From Phoronis australis (taxonomy: Eukaryota > Phoronida > Phoronidae), in NCBI GenBank assembly GCA_002633005.1, contig NMRA01000409.1, positions 127,983-191,982 of the forward strand: a stretch of 64,000 nucleotides of DNA, given 5' to 3'. The position numbers and the translations under genes were made by a program. This document shows, one piece after another, positions 12,265 through 23,594 of the stretch; within the stretch, counting starts at the first letter, position 1; the number at the start of each line of letters is the position of its first letter. The notes under the pieces are model-generated. The model was not told the DNA's origin. It saw only the letters and a program-made list of their open reading frames with translations, and did not search any database.

Positions 12265-12265
12265 N

Positions 12266-13659
12266 TAATCAACGATCAGTGAACTTGGAGTCCAAATAGG
12301 GAGAGGTGATATCCTTTATCGTTCACTCTACTGAGGAGCACGTAGGAATGAAGTAATTCACGAAGGCCATAGAATAAGGTGGTAGAAATTAAGGTAGAAA
12401 TATGTGTTAAAGAATTCCACTTTGGAGAAGGCACAACAGTACACTTATGGAAAACCTTTTGCAGGCTTGCCCCTTAAGAGGTATGCAAGCAGGTAAATCC
12501 GGGCCAGACGGCGTCAGAACACGGTTGAGTGGGATCGAGCAACACAGCCCGGTTCCTTCACAATATGGGCATCTTCGGTACATGGTCTAAATCTTATGAT
12601 TAGTAGACGCAGAAACAGACTTACGAATTAATGGTGTGCCTAAAACCTGACGCAGCGAAACAAGTCCTTGAAATTTCACACAGAGTTAATACGTTTAAGA
12701 ATAATAAGCTGGGCACCAAGCGCCAAACGGACGCAGGCGACAACACACGCACATACGGTGTGAGTCTTAACTCCTTGTACGTGTTTACAGTCGTTTTATT
12801 ACCCCTGACGATAATATGATTTTGCTTGATGCTGCGGATGTCTGCGGTTCTCACCTCTGACAAACCAAAACTTGGGAAGTATATAGAAGGAGGCAAGCGG
12901 TTTGTTTTTCGACTACGTGAGCGAGCAGTGAGCGTGTTAATAGTATTGAACGCAAGAGCCTCCTACTGGGATATCGATCAACGCTAAGGAAGGTTGGAAA
13001 TTTGGAAATGCCTATGGGCCACAGACTAATTGGTGAAGGCAAGATCTCTATCACAAAGATCGTCTTTTTAAGTTCACCAACTCTGAGTAACCAATAGCAT
13101 TATCGATTTTATGCCCGTCACATTTTTTCCTTGAACACCTTCATCATATTAATTCCCTTTCACCCGGTCAGGTTAAGATTGAACACAAATGCTATTGGTG
13201 CAATAACCTCTGAAGGATCTAGGATTTTACAAGGAACCCCCACTCACAATGTTCAAAGGGAAATACCCCTGAAAGCAGTACGGCATGTCCTTATACAGGC
13301 TGGGAGGCTTCCTCGGCTTTCGATAGCACATTTTCCACAGTTAAAAGTGCACAACTCGAGCCAAAATATTGCACTTTCTTCGTTTTAAAGGGGTTGCCTT
13401 TCGAAGGTGTTTCAATAAATACCTGCTAATGTACGAAAAAAATTTCAAGTCTTTGATATAAAATTTGTGATTTCTAAAAATAAAAAATTCCTCAAACTTA
13501 CGTGTGACGAACAGAGCAAGTCATCTTCTAATTCATTGCGTTTGTAGAACAATGAGGCGCTATCCTCAGTGTGTTTCAACATGGCTTCACCTCCAAATAA
13601 TTACCCATAAGCCGAGTGTGTCGTAAATGTGAGCCAGTGTGGCCATATTTTTGTACTAA
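12266..13659 (+). repeat. tandem duplication, copy 2 (1394 bp)
   Basis: Partner of 11358-12264, ending at the same ...tttttgtactaa before unique sequence resumes. It carries the 489-bp insertion at 12448-12936. The frame at 13131-13388 lies in duplicated non-coding sequence and is not a gene. Confidence 0.85.
12448..12936. mobile_element. 489-bp polymorphic insertion with TTA flanks
   Basis: Absent from copy 1, whose empty site reads acacttaatagt. In copy 2 the insert is flanked by tta at 12445-12447 and 12937-12939, a 3-bp duplication as PIF/Harbinger elements make. However, the ends (tggaaaacc and gagcgtg) are not inverted repeats of one another. It could be another class of element, or copy 1 could carry a deletion between short repeats. 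The frames at 12621-12896 and 12631-12819 have no recognisable domain. Confidence 0.5.
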
Positions 13660-14079
13660 TGAAATTGAAAGAGGAATAATGACCTTAGTCTAATATCATT
13701 TACTCCTCTTGGCAGGATTATTGAAATTAGGTCTCTCTTATTACCCAAACGGGTTCATTTGCTCATTGTTTTGCCTTAGACAAAGCGATACAATTCCTGC
13801 CCGTCTGTTTTGCCATCGTCATCCAGACTATTAATTGAGGGTCTGAATTACTGGTGTACAGGTTTATTTAGCGTGGCAAAAATGACAGATTAAAGAAAAC
13901 TAAATGGTAAAACGTTTTCCATAAGGAGATAGTAAGCTGATTCAAATTTAATATTCTATAAAATCTTTTAAGCTGTCTTTGTTCAGCAGATTTATTTCAA
14001 CCAATGATATTTTTGGAAAGAGTTCTGTTTCAACGCCTCTTATGGTGCGGTCATAACGTGATTGAATCAAATAACCATG
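13660..14079. other. no gene recognised
   Basis: AT-rich unique sequence between the duplication and the next inverted-repeat element. Confidence 0.5.
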
Positions 14080-14915
14080 AAACTATTAAGACTCACGCAC
14101 CTTAAAAACAGCTCAGTAACCAGCCCGAAAAACAGGAACCCCGACCTTTAAAACAGGAATATCGGGGATCGGAAAGGACACCAGGGGACCGAGTCACCAT
14201 TATTGCACTTTCTGCCAAACATTGTTAAGGAAAATAAATCTTCCTACTTTAAATAGTTGTAATATGTTGTTTTACTATATGAGAGTTTTAGACAGTTCAT
14301 GGCGGATTGGCGTTCTACGTTATTCTGCTGCTTAAGTTGTGGTGCTATCTTTTACGTCGGCTTTCGGTGCCATGAAATACAGTGTATTGCGTCACCTATT
14401 GGCCAGTTTTTTTTTCCGCCAATTCTTCAATCAGCTGCTCTCCCACGAGGTTGCGTACTTGTCACCACATATTTATCAACAATGGCACTCGAAAGGCGAA
14501 ATGCTATATGTCTTTTTCATCTATGAAAATATTTTAGGAGAAATTATTGAACAATCTGAAATTAATTAAATGTTCACCGAGATAACAACGTGTTGAGAGT
14601 AAAAATTATGTTGAAATTTGCCCACAGACAAGTTGCGCGCGTTTTACCGATAAAAATTAAATAACAAAGCCAATATAATATAAGGTACGTATCATTATTG
14701 ACAATTTTTTACAAACAAAAGCGAAAAACAACTGAAAAGTACTTGAAGATGATTTAACTCAAAGTTTGAGGCTAACGACAACGGTCTCAGAAAATTTGAA
14801 AAAAAATGTGTGGTTTTCCTATCCGATCCCCGATTCCTGTTTTAAAGGTCGCGACGGGGTTCGAGTTTTTCGGGCTGGTTAGCTATTTTGAATGTGCGGG
14901 AGTCTGTTTTCGACT
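14080..14915. mobile_element. inverted-repeat element, about 0.84 kb
   Basis: The left arm (14085-14176) contains gactcacgcac, then aaccagcccgaaaaac, then aaaacaggaatatcggggat. The right arm (14817-14904) carries the reverse complement of the same series in order, ending ...gtgcgggagtct. Arms of about 90-100 bp enclose about 640 bp of AT-rich sequence. The enclosed frames at 14299-14526 and 14339-14569 show no transposase signature. Exact termini and target duplication are not clear. Confidence 0.65.
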
Positions 14916-17095
14916 CTGGGGATATCTGTTTTACACCGGGGTTCCTAACTCGATGGAGCACCTTGATGTTGTGTTATCTCGCTTTTCCGTTCTAATATGT
15001 AATATGCTCCGTGGGCATGACGCCCGCTCATCCAGTTTGGCCTTAGCTCGGTACAGAACAATTTGACTTGAACAGTGACGTCAGAAACAGGAAATGAAAC
15101 TAGCAACGGATATTCAACCCACCTGATACACAGCGTTTGCATATTAAAGCTGAATTTTGGAATAATGTGACTAGAGCATCTAAGATTATTTTTACAGCTC
15201 TACATCCGTCAGGCTCACAGAAATGAATAACATTGCTAGTCTCAGTTTGGGACCCGATTGTCTTGGTACTCCGCTTAACACTGCATGTGGTCTTGTAAAG
15301 ATCCGTTATGCAGATGATAGCTCAGACAAGCAACATGTGTGGCCAACATATCTTGAGCTCTTTTGAAGATGAAGACATGCATGTATCAGACAATTAAACT
15401 AGTACATAAATTCGTTTTCGCCACGATATGTTGTCAAGAGGACTGTCATTTCTGAGAACAGTGTTAGGCAATTTCTTGCACTTATAGAACACGTTATGTT
15501 TCAATTCGCACGGGGTTAGCGTAGGTTGTAGAATACAAGTTTACGCAATGTACCTTAGTCGTCGCGATAGTTGTTACAAATATTGATTACAGTTGTGAGG
15601 CCATTTAGCCACCATTGGACTATCGGTTTTTAAAGCCTTATTAACATTGATGTACATGTAAGTAGCCTTAGTTTTGTTAAGAAAACATTTGTGTTTATCG
15701 ACAAATGAATTGGAATATCCGTTGTTTATGGGAAAATGTTTGATCCTGGAAAGAGTCAAGTGTACTAAAAACGTTGTCATATGACACGCGTAAGGTAACG
15801 TTCACAGTTATGGCCGTTTACTCGAACGAGACAAACCGTAAACTGCTCCCGCCCGCTCCCGCCAGCTCTCGCCCGCCCGTGCCCCCTCCCCTGACCACCT
15901 AAAGTGGTGAGGTCTACCCTTATTTATCTGTTAAACCGCATGTGTGCTTCAAGGATAAATGCCAGAGTTGGTTTGTAAGAGATGTTAAATAAGTTTTATT
16001 GAAACTTTATATTTTTGCCTGATTGGACTTTGTCGGTTGAATGGAAACGCCACTGAAACTCGGGCTAGCGACATTAATGCCTTCTACATCATGTAGCAGA
16101 CAATAGAGGAAAAGACCACTAAGCGTTTGCTCCTAAACGGTACAAAGATACTTCTACAGGGTTAGAATCAGCTTCTGTTTCGTCATGTGGCTGCTAAGTT
16201 AAACATTCCTGATACAGCTGTACATGTAGGTCGATCCTATTGACGAGGTCATTCTATGAAAATGTCTTGTGTGCTCAAAATACTCTTTATACCGAACCGA
16301 AATTGAAAGTGCATCGTATAAAACCCACTATGCTCGGTGTCATCAATCAATGTTTTGGGAAAAACAATGTGACTCAATCTCTTTTAGTTTCGTTTTCAAC
16401 TTTGACTTATACGTACCCTGTTCAGTGGTTTATAGCTGTCAAAGGATGGCCAAGATCTTAATTAATTTCGTAACTGTATCTTCCAGTTAACCCGTTTTAA
16501 TACAATCTGTGCATCATGGAATTGCCTGATAAACAACTAGTTGTGAACCGCATAATACCTTTAAATACATGCAAAAAACACTCTCGTGTATAACTATGAT
16601 AACGAAGTGTTATGGTTTCTTGTAGCGATGAGAAGCAGCAACCCCCTCTATTGAGGAAAGGGGAAAGTCGGGGGACACACTCCTGAAATGTGTTTTATAA
16701 CCCAATAGTGAGGAACTCTCAAACAGGAATCATGTCACGTTCTGGGCAACTTGAAAGTGAGCGCTTGAGCAAAATACAAAAAAGTGCAGGTGAGATATAA
16801 GGTCGTAAATTAAGACAAATAAAAATACTACAAAAATATATAACACATGAAACTGCAGTGGGAGACAATCTGCCACAGACTCAGGTGCACTTTAATTTGC
16901 CTGCCCTCCTTATTCCTGTATGTAGACAGATGACTATGGGTTCACGGGTGTAAATAGATCGTTGCCCCTCCCCATCCCCAGAGCCCCTCCCCCGTGCCAG
17001 CCGAGATTCTCATTCACAAGCATCTCGTAATTGGTAACCTTCGACCACAAGATACTTTAGATAACGTCAGAATCTCTCATGCCGGTCACTTCTCT
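14916..17095. other. no gene recognised; one short tandem repeat
   Basis: Nothing gene-like. The frames at 14945-15142, 15574-15780 and 16240-16490 lack support. A short GC-rich repeat at 15844-15890 is listed separately. Confidence 0.45.
15844..15890. repeat. short pyrimidine-rich tandem repeat
   Basis: Four imperfect units of about 9-10 bp around 'gctcccgcc' on a strand almost free of A, followed by more C-rich sequence to about 15893. It is a small degenerate minisatellite. Confidence 0.55.
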
Positions 17096-17147
17096 CGCTG
17101 GTTCCCTGCGTGCCGCCATGTGGTAGGCGGCACGCTGGGAACCAGCG
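17096..17147. repeat. near-perfect 22-bp hairpin
   Basis: Arms 17096-17117 and 17126-17147 are inverted copies with one mismatch in 22 bp, around an 8-base loop (atgtggta). The stem is unusually GC-rich for this region. It may be a MITE core or a small-RNA hairpin. Confidence 0.75.
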
Positions 17148-17984
17148 ACGTCACTTCTAGGCACACTAGTGCCACCTTTTGATTAAAATTCATTCGTCTA
17201 TCGAAAACAACGATGACCGGAAACGTTGATTGGACGCAAACCCAAACCACGGGATGTGGCTACATGTACGTCCACTTTAACATTATATGAGTACGCTCCA
17301 GCATCTCCACGCTATGATTACATGCGCGTGAACAATCCCGAACAAATACATATTTACATGTACTGTACATGTATGTGCTGCGCGTATAGTATGTTCATCA
17401 TCGGGTTTCGGCCGAAAAATGCATTTTTCGATTAATGCTGGACGTGATAGGCCAATTGCCGCATATGTCTGCCAGAAATTCTCTGACGTCGAGACCCATG
17501 ACTTGACCAGCTTAATACACGCACGCTTAAAATACTCGGCCATTGGTGAATGGGATTTAGCTTTGAAGGCGGAACTTTAGGCTGTGACCGCGGGCTCGTC
17601 TCAGAAAATAAAATAATTTGTCGCTGTTTCATGTCCCTCTAAATGTTTCGCCCATAGGCGCTTCAATGCAGACGGTTGTCCCGTGCCCTGCTGCATGTGT
17701 GTTTTGTCTAGGCCTCTGCACTTTTAAAATATTCGTCAATTTTGAAATGGAACATCTATTGGACCTACATGTACAAGCCTGCTTCGAGTCTTGTGCCAAC
17801 CACATGTGCTATATTAATACTTCATCTGCATCGATTTCCCTCAGATCTTTTGCAAACAGGCGTATGCGGCGAAATTTCGAGTTTTTGGCGAGATTTCATA
17901 AAAAGGTGTTTGGTCCTAGGTGTGTTCCTGTACAACGAATGTAACAGAATAACAGTAGTGGTGAATCAAGATAATCCCACTTAC
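17148..17984. other. putative intron or intergenic sequence
   Basis: Lies downstream (minus strand) of the candidate first exon at 17985-18259 and would be its first intron. The plus-strand frame at 17742-18254 is largely the shadow of that exon. An acatgtactgtacatgta palindrome sits near 17354-17373. Confidence 0.4.
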
Positions 17985-18259
17985 CTTGGTTCCGAGCGTT
18001 CGTCGTCTGAACAACATTGTAAGCATAAGCTCGAGTTTGAGTTCCGTAACGACTCATCGTCAGATTTTGCCCGTCGCATGGCGAATCTGTTTGCGGCACC
18101 AGGAACGGCTAGAAACATTGTTCCATTCACCAAGTTGGCCATCCGCGATTCCTCGTCCGACATGGACTCGCCCATGGAACGCGCGCGCGTCAGCTTCTGC
18201 GTCCATCTCTCCACGGGCACCCGCAGTGTATTTGACGACTTACTGGTGAAATAACTCAT
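17985..18259 (-). CDS. probable first coding exon, unidentified protein
   Basis: On the minus strand the ATG at 18259 opens MSYFTSKSSNTLRVPVERW..., which runs 91 codons plus two bases and ends at ccaag|gtaagt, a perfect donor (phase 2, last coding base 17985). The predicted N-terminus is hydrophilic, with clustered Ser/Asp/Glu and basic patches such as RRAKSDDES, which reads like a kinase-regulated cytoplasmic tail (PKA/CK2-type motif; inference). A C-x-x-C pair (CLQCC) lies near the end. GC content is higher than in the flanks, including third positions. I do not recognise the family and could not place exon 2. It is the best protein-coding candidate in the first half of the window. Confidence 0.5.
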
Positions 18260-21144
18260 CCTTTCTGTCAGCAGAAGACTCGCAATACAGAGCAGGTGAA
18301 GACCATCGTGTATAGTAGTAAACTGTCGTCAGTCAACACGGGGCTGCAAATGAAGAACAATATGATATACCCAGGAATTTCGGGTGGATTGTGCGATAAT
18401 CGTTTTTTTTAATATGCAATGAATGACCAGCTATGACCGGCAAATGTTTCCTAAAAACCGAGCGTTTCTTCAGCTGCAGAAGTTAACGGACGTTTGTTAA
18501 CGATCAAACTCAAGTGCCTACTGGGACCATCCAAAGTGTCTTCGTGTTAAATAACACAATTTGCGCGTCGGCAGAGGAATCAAAACGAAATTGGATTAAT
18601 AATTAAAACGTCGACCATGTTTGAGTTGCACGCACACTCTCACACATTCGCACCCAGAAATGATTCTGTTGCCTAAATATACACGTAGGATGTGGTTTAG
18701 TTCACTTTCTTTAAGAATATGAAAGAGTAACACTCCCTACTCCTAATTTGGCTGGTTAAACGTTTAGTAAATTTTTCATTGTACAAATGCGGGACGAGCT
18801 CGAGGGTAAGATCAATTTATACGGACAGCAATGTTGCTCTCGCGAGAATCACGTGCCCTGATGTCGAATAGAACGCTCTACATTTGATGCTTCTTTCTTT
18901 TGTTTTTCTCTTCTGTTGGATTGGCATGCCCTTACTTCCGTTGATCTACAGACATCGTCCGCTGGTTTTCTATGGCTTCTACAGCGTTTGATTGGTCAGA
19001 TCTCCAATAGCGAAGTCTTGGCCAGCGACCACCAAACTTTTCTTGTTTCGTTGCACCAAAAACCTCCATAGAAGCTTGGGAACAATTTTGGAGTCTGAGT
19101 ATGTCTTGGAGGCCCTAAAGTAAAGTTTGGTAGGGTCATCACTCTTCGAGTAATTAAATGGTCTGAGTAAAGTTTTGTGGTCATTTCCCTGACGTCAGGG
19201 AGGCATGAATGAAATGAGATATTACACGGCTAGCTCAATCAATATCACAGTATAGCGGAAGTTGTCGTACACCATTTTAGCCAATCAGAGGGACTAATTA
19301 TCTGTGGGCGTGTAATAATACATTTTGGTTACACCCATTTTTCTGTAGTTTTCAATTATTGCAATAGGACGAGTTAGACGCACTTTCGTTGTTTCTTCCG
19401 GTTCTAACGGACCGCCTCAGTAGCCTCAAACCTACAATATCATAGGCGGACTCAGGGGGTCAAGGGGCTCCGAACCCCACTTTTCCCTTAATTTTAGTGT
19501 ATCACATGTAGAATTTACAAAATTGTTGACTTGGACCCCTTCCTTTTAAAAAAGCCTTGGTTCGATCATGAATTAAAAACATTCAATACTCATCATTGAA
19601 AATAGGAATATACATTTGGTTCCAAAAGTATTTTGATGTTACGATCATGATGCAATGGTTATTTCTTCTAAAAGATTTAGACACAGCTGAGAAATTGTGA
19701 ATATTGCGGCTACCTGATGATTGAATGTAGTTGTTTATAGCTCGTGTTCTTTGAAACAGTGATGCGACATCTTTAGGTGGTCGTACATGTATTTTCAAAA
19801 AGTCCACTGGTGCCAGCTCCAACAGGTTGGGATCTTTCTTTTTCCCAGCTTCGTCGAAGCAGTTGCATGGTTGACTGCACTTGGCTGTACTTCTGTCGAA
19901 CCGAGGCAGATGAATCTCTTTTTGGTTCGCAAATATTCTTTCAATATCTATGGCCGCAGAAACAGGGTGTTTTGCTTATCTGTGGTCCTTTTTGATATTT
20001 TGATTATTCGTAGCTGAAGTTAAACGTGCTTTTGTTTGTATGCAACATTGTAGAAATGATATTTTTCAATAACGTGCCCTAAAAATGTTGAGCAGACATT
20101 AAAATCAACTTTCTATGTGATCCAGCAGCAAAAATATTAAGAAAATGAATTTTTTGAGCGCCATTTTTAAAAGTTCAACATGACCTCCAATATGATCGAC
20201 AACATAGAAACATTGCTTTCCTGATTTCCGACTCTATGAAATTTTCAAAAATCTATAATTTCCGCACTCACTAAAATCCAACGAAATTTCACATCAAACG
20301 CCAGCAATGTCCACAATCCTGTGTGGTTTATGCTAAATAGTGGCTACAAGTCCACGTACCGTCCAAGAAGTAAATCGAACGTTCAAGAATGTCAGTAACA
20401 TGCATACATGTATCACCATTGTGCTCCCGTACTCCAGGACGAGGGATGACTAACTCCACAAAAATGTGTCGTCTGCCACTTAAACTCCATGTTTATCCAC
20501 AGTTCCACATTCACGATATTACACTGCGAGTACACTGCGTTGGTGTTATTTCGTTGTAAATCCACATCATTGAGGCTACCCAACAGACTGTAAATCGTTT
20601 AGTCTTGGTGTTATGCTGCTAACTGGATATTTACAGCAGCTAAAAATGCCAGACGACAATTAATTGACTAAGTATGGAATGATAATCCATTAACTTACAA
20701 AGTGTGTGTTGATACATTTTATCCGGTATTTTTAAAATGCAAAAGCGAACAACAAAAGGTTAATTGAGGTTACGTAAGATCTTATTGAAAAGTCAGCGTG
20801 TTCAGCCAAATATCTACAAAACCATACATCTAAACTTACGGAAAGTATTTGTTTTCTGAAATTAGAAAGACTGCAGAATTTGAGTAGACACTCTACAAGA
20901 GGTTCCATTGACTGGATCACGTGGTCATGCTTTTTAATGCAATTAGGTTAAGGTATGTTCGTGGCAAAACAATCACGGTAAAAATAACGTGTCCACGTTT
21001 CTCTCGATATTAATGTTCAAGATGAAATAGCAAAAGCGCTGTTACGGTTCTCTAAGTTATCATTTCGTTTCCGAAAATTATTGAATGTCCTATTTTCGAC
21101 ACCCCTTGTATACAAAAATCAGCATTTTAAAAACATTTACTAAC
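18260..21144. other. no gene recognised; upstream of the 17985-18259 exon
   Basis: Any promoter for the 17985-18259 exon should be near 18260-18600, but no TATA or clear CpG island is visible. A perfect cctgacgtcagg palindrome (CRE-type TGACGTCA core) lies at 19189-19200. The start of a MITE-like sequence (ggcggactcaggggg) is near 19445. The frames at 18996-20920 lack support. Confidence 0.4.
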
Positions 21145-21265
21145 AGCGATTTGGAGAATGATGCATAAGGTATATTGTATCTCACATTTGAACCGAATCC
21201 GATCAGGCACTTCAAAGATATGATGTTCCAAAGTTAGACAAATTTGGACATTTTTCCAAGATCCA
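21145..21265 (+). repeat. ancient dispersed repeat, copy 2
   Basis: Partner of 9300-9420 on the same strand, with the same order of conserved words (aacagcgatttggagaa ... aaagatatg ... ttccaaagtt ... gacatttttcc). Strongly diverged. Confidence 0.4.
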
Positions 21266-21551
21266 ACATAACCTAAATAATATACTCCAAATAAGGAAGT
21301 GAATAGTATTAAACGATTAAAAAAACGGAAGTATTGTGCTTTGTCTTAAGCCACCCGCTTCCTCTTGGCGGCAAGGATTCAGACTACAATCGAACAGAAC
21401 CAAGTCATCGTCAACGAGACATGCTATGAAAAAGACTCTATTCCGTCCGTAGAGTAATTTAACAAGTTTTTAATCCTCTCTCAGGGTGCGGAAAGAGAAT
21501 TAATCTGGATGGAAGGGATTCCAAATGGGACAAAGAGACAAGAGACGACAG

Positions 21552-21795
21552 TTAGTCTCCACTGAAGTCGGTACTGCAGTTGACATTGCGACCTGCTGCA
21601 GGTCTATAAATATTAGCGGGCGACAGTTTTTTCATACGGCCAGACAAACTTCGAGACCTGTGTTGTAGAGACAGTCTTAAAACAGAAACCGTAAACCGAG
21701 AAAGAAAACCTAATGCTCTGTAGTATTTCGGTGGACGCATGCACTTCCTCTGGACTTGTTCACAGCGACATCTTTTGTGCAAATTTTCATTGCCA
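21552..21795 (-). CDS. possible terminal exon, basic Cys-containing protein
   Basis: A strong pyrimidine-rich acceptor (tgttttttatatgtcttattag on the minus strand) precedes an open stretch of 81 codons ending in a stop at 21552. The product includes HKRCRCEQVQRKCMRPPKYY and a basic Ser/Arg-rich middle, ending ...NVNCSTDFSGD. The Cys-x-Cys and dibasic sites suggest a secreted or processed peptide, but this is speculation. An attaaa poly(A)-like signal follows within about 100 bases on the minus strand. Family not recognised; the frame continues open 5' of the acceptor, so splicing is not proven. Confidence 0.3.
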
Positions 21796-22252
21796 CTAAT
21801 AAGACATATAAAAAACAAACACATACACCTGTATGACACATACATGCACACGCTTACACGCATTTCGAGACATGACATCAAAGACTGGCAAATATTCAAA
21901 AAACAGAGCCAAAGAGGGGCATCTTTGATCGAATTTTGCATATTTAGTTTCCGAAATATTGGCATTTTTTCATCTGAAAGTACTGTAACATGTTTTTCCT
22001 AAAAATCGATTAAAAGTCTCTTACAATTTGGAATTTTTGGCGCTAACTGTATTTTCTAAAACAAAATTGAGTAACGTAATTATAACGGATTCCCTTAAGT
22101 TATCGATGACAATATCCCTTGCCAAAAAGTTTTTGTAAATTTTGTGTTTTTAAAAATAATCATGTAGAAACACACAAAGATGTAGAAAACCTACAATTGT
22201 AACGCCTAATCTAAGAGGGCACATTTCTTCCACCAGTACTCTCATTTATGCT

Positions 22253-22500
22253 ATAAGGGTCACATTCGGAACACCTCGGGTATTTTCGTAACCTCAAATT
22301 CCCCCTCGGAGGTGAACTAAACGTTATCTGTGCATGTGCGGACTTCAGTCATAAGGAATGTCATGTGACTTTCAAACGGGAGAATGATTAGCCGTATGGT
22401 TTAAGTTCGCACATGCGCAAATAACGTTCGCATCCTACGAAAAATTTGAGGCTTCAAAATGTCAGAGGTCCAAGTGCTCACGCTACATGATTCCCCTTAA
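22253..22500. repeat. foldback element, about 250 bp
   Basis: Two arms of about 100 bp mirror each other: left has ataaggg ... cctc ... cctcaaattcc ... aaacgttatctgtgcatgtg, right has the reverse complement in order, ending ccccttaa. Arms agree at about 75-80% by eye, and the loop is about 55 bp. It has no coding content and fits a MITE-type element. Confidence 0.6.
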
Positions 22501-23554
22501 AGTCGAGTCGAGGACTTCATTGTGAAAATGCCAAATTAAACCACGACTTCAAGATGTTGCTAAAACCCTCACGCAGTGTGTTTTTGCATGAAGTTTGTTG
22601 ACACCTTAAAACGTTTCCCACTTTCACGAAACTGCAACTCCAAATGTTTCGACAGCAGATACTTCCTTACCTGTACAACTAACATGTTATTAAACAAACA
22701 GTTCCTGTTATTATTCATAAGAAGATCCGGGAATTTTGCTTTGAGGAAACTGCTACAGTAAAATTGTACACTCGAGTATATGTTCAACTCCACCAATTAC
22801 GCTTCCCGGTTTCGTACATTTTGGGTTTGAGGCTAAGTCCCGAAAATACCGTTTCTTATACAAAGTATGCTTCTCTGTGGAAAACTTGGTAATCTGGTGA
22901 GTTGTCGCTGAATATGCATTTCTTACTTCGTTTGCAGCAGTCAATACAGGAGCGAGGCTGAGTGATCTAAGGCAATGTATTTAACATGTCGCACCTCCTG
23001 TTGTTGTGAACTTTACGAGCCTTTCTTAAAACTAACTATGTTATTGGAGGAATCTGTTCTCGGACCGAAGGCTACACGTGGTTGCCGGTCGCACAAGATC
23101 GATGCAGCCAACGGGCAGTAGGCTGTTGCTGACCCCAGGCTGGGACAGCCAGGCTATGTCAGGAAGACTCAACTGCTTAACACATCACAGACTGGCAGGG
23201 AAATTAGTTATTGTATAAAGTCATGATTTACCTAGGTCAAAAGGTCAAAATCGAACTCGATTCGAGCAACAACTCCACAAAAGACTCGAACTTATTCGGA
23301 TGTTTAGTGATGTCGTGTCATGACAGTAGATGACGCAATTTGCACCCTGAAATAAAATAGACATGTCCTCCCACTGGATGCAAAACAGCATAATGACGTC
23401 AAAATGACGTCATGGTAAACATTCCTATAGCGCTAGGGCTGGGGTCATCAAGTCCAAGCTAGGATTTAGCAGTCATCCGCGTAAACCATAACGTAGTGGG
23501 CACAATTGTCTCGAATTCGCACAAAATTAGAACGGGAAATGTCAAAACTAATTA
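22501..23554. other. no gene recognised
   Basis: Plain sequence. The minus-strand frame at 22569-22796 contains a usable donor (gtacag|gtaag near 22676) but no protein signature. The paired motif aaaatgacgtcatgg (CRE-like palindrome) is near 23401. Confidence 0.4.
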
Positions 23555-23594
23555 CGAGTTCGATTTCGAAAAAAAGATTAAACCCTGGGCTTAG
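23555..23594. repeat. foldback MITE family C, terminal fragment
   Basis: gagttcgatttcgaaaaaaa followed by gattaaaccctggg matches the arm terminus of family C. Related short words lie near 23255-23290, so an old copy may span this area. Confidence 0.45.

Noticed and set aside
12265-12265. N as a large unknown gap
   Set aside because: The sequence on both sides belongs to duplicated copies whose ends meet here; a contig join of overlapping haplotypes is simpler than missing sequence.
17742-18254. 170-codon plus-strand frame
   Set aside because: Mostly the antisense shadow of the better supported minus-strand exon at 17985-18259.
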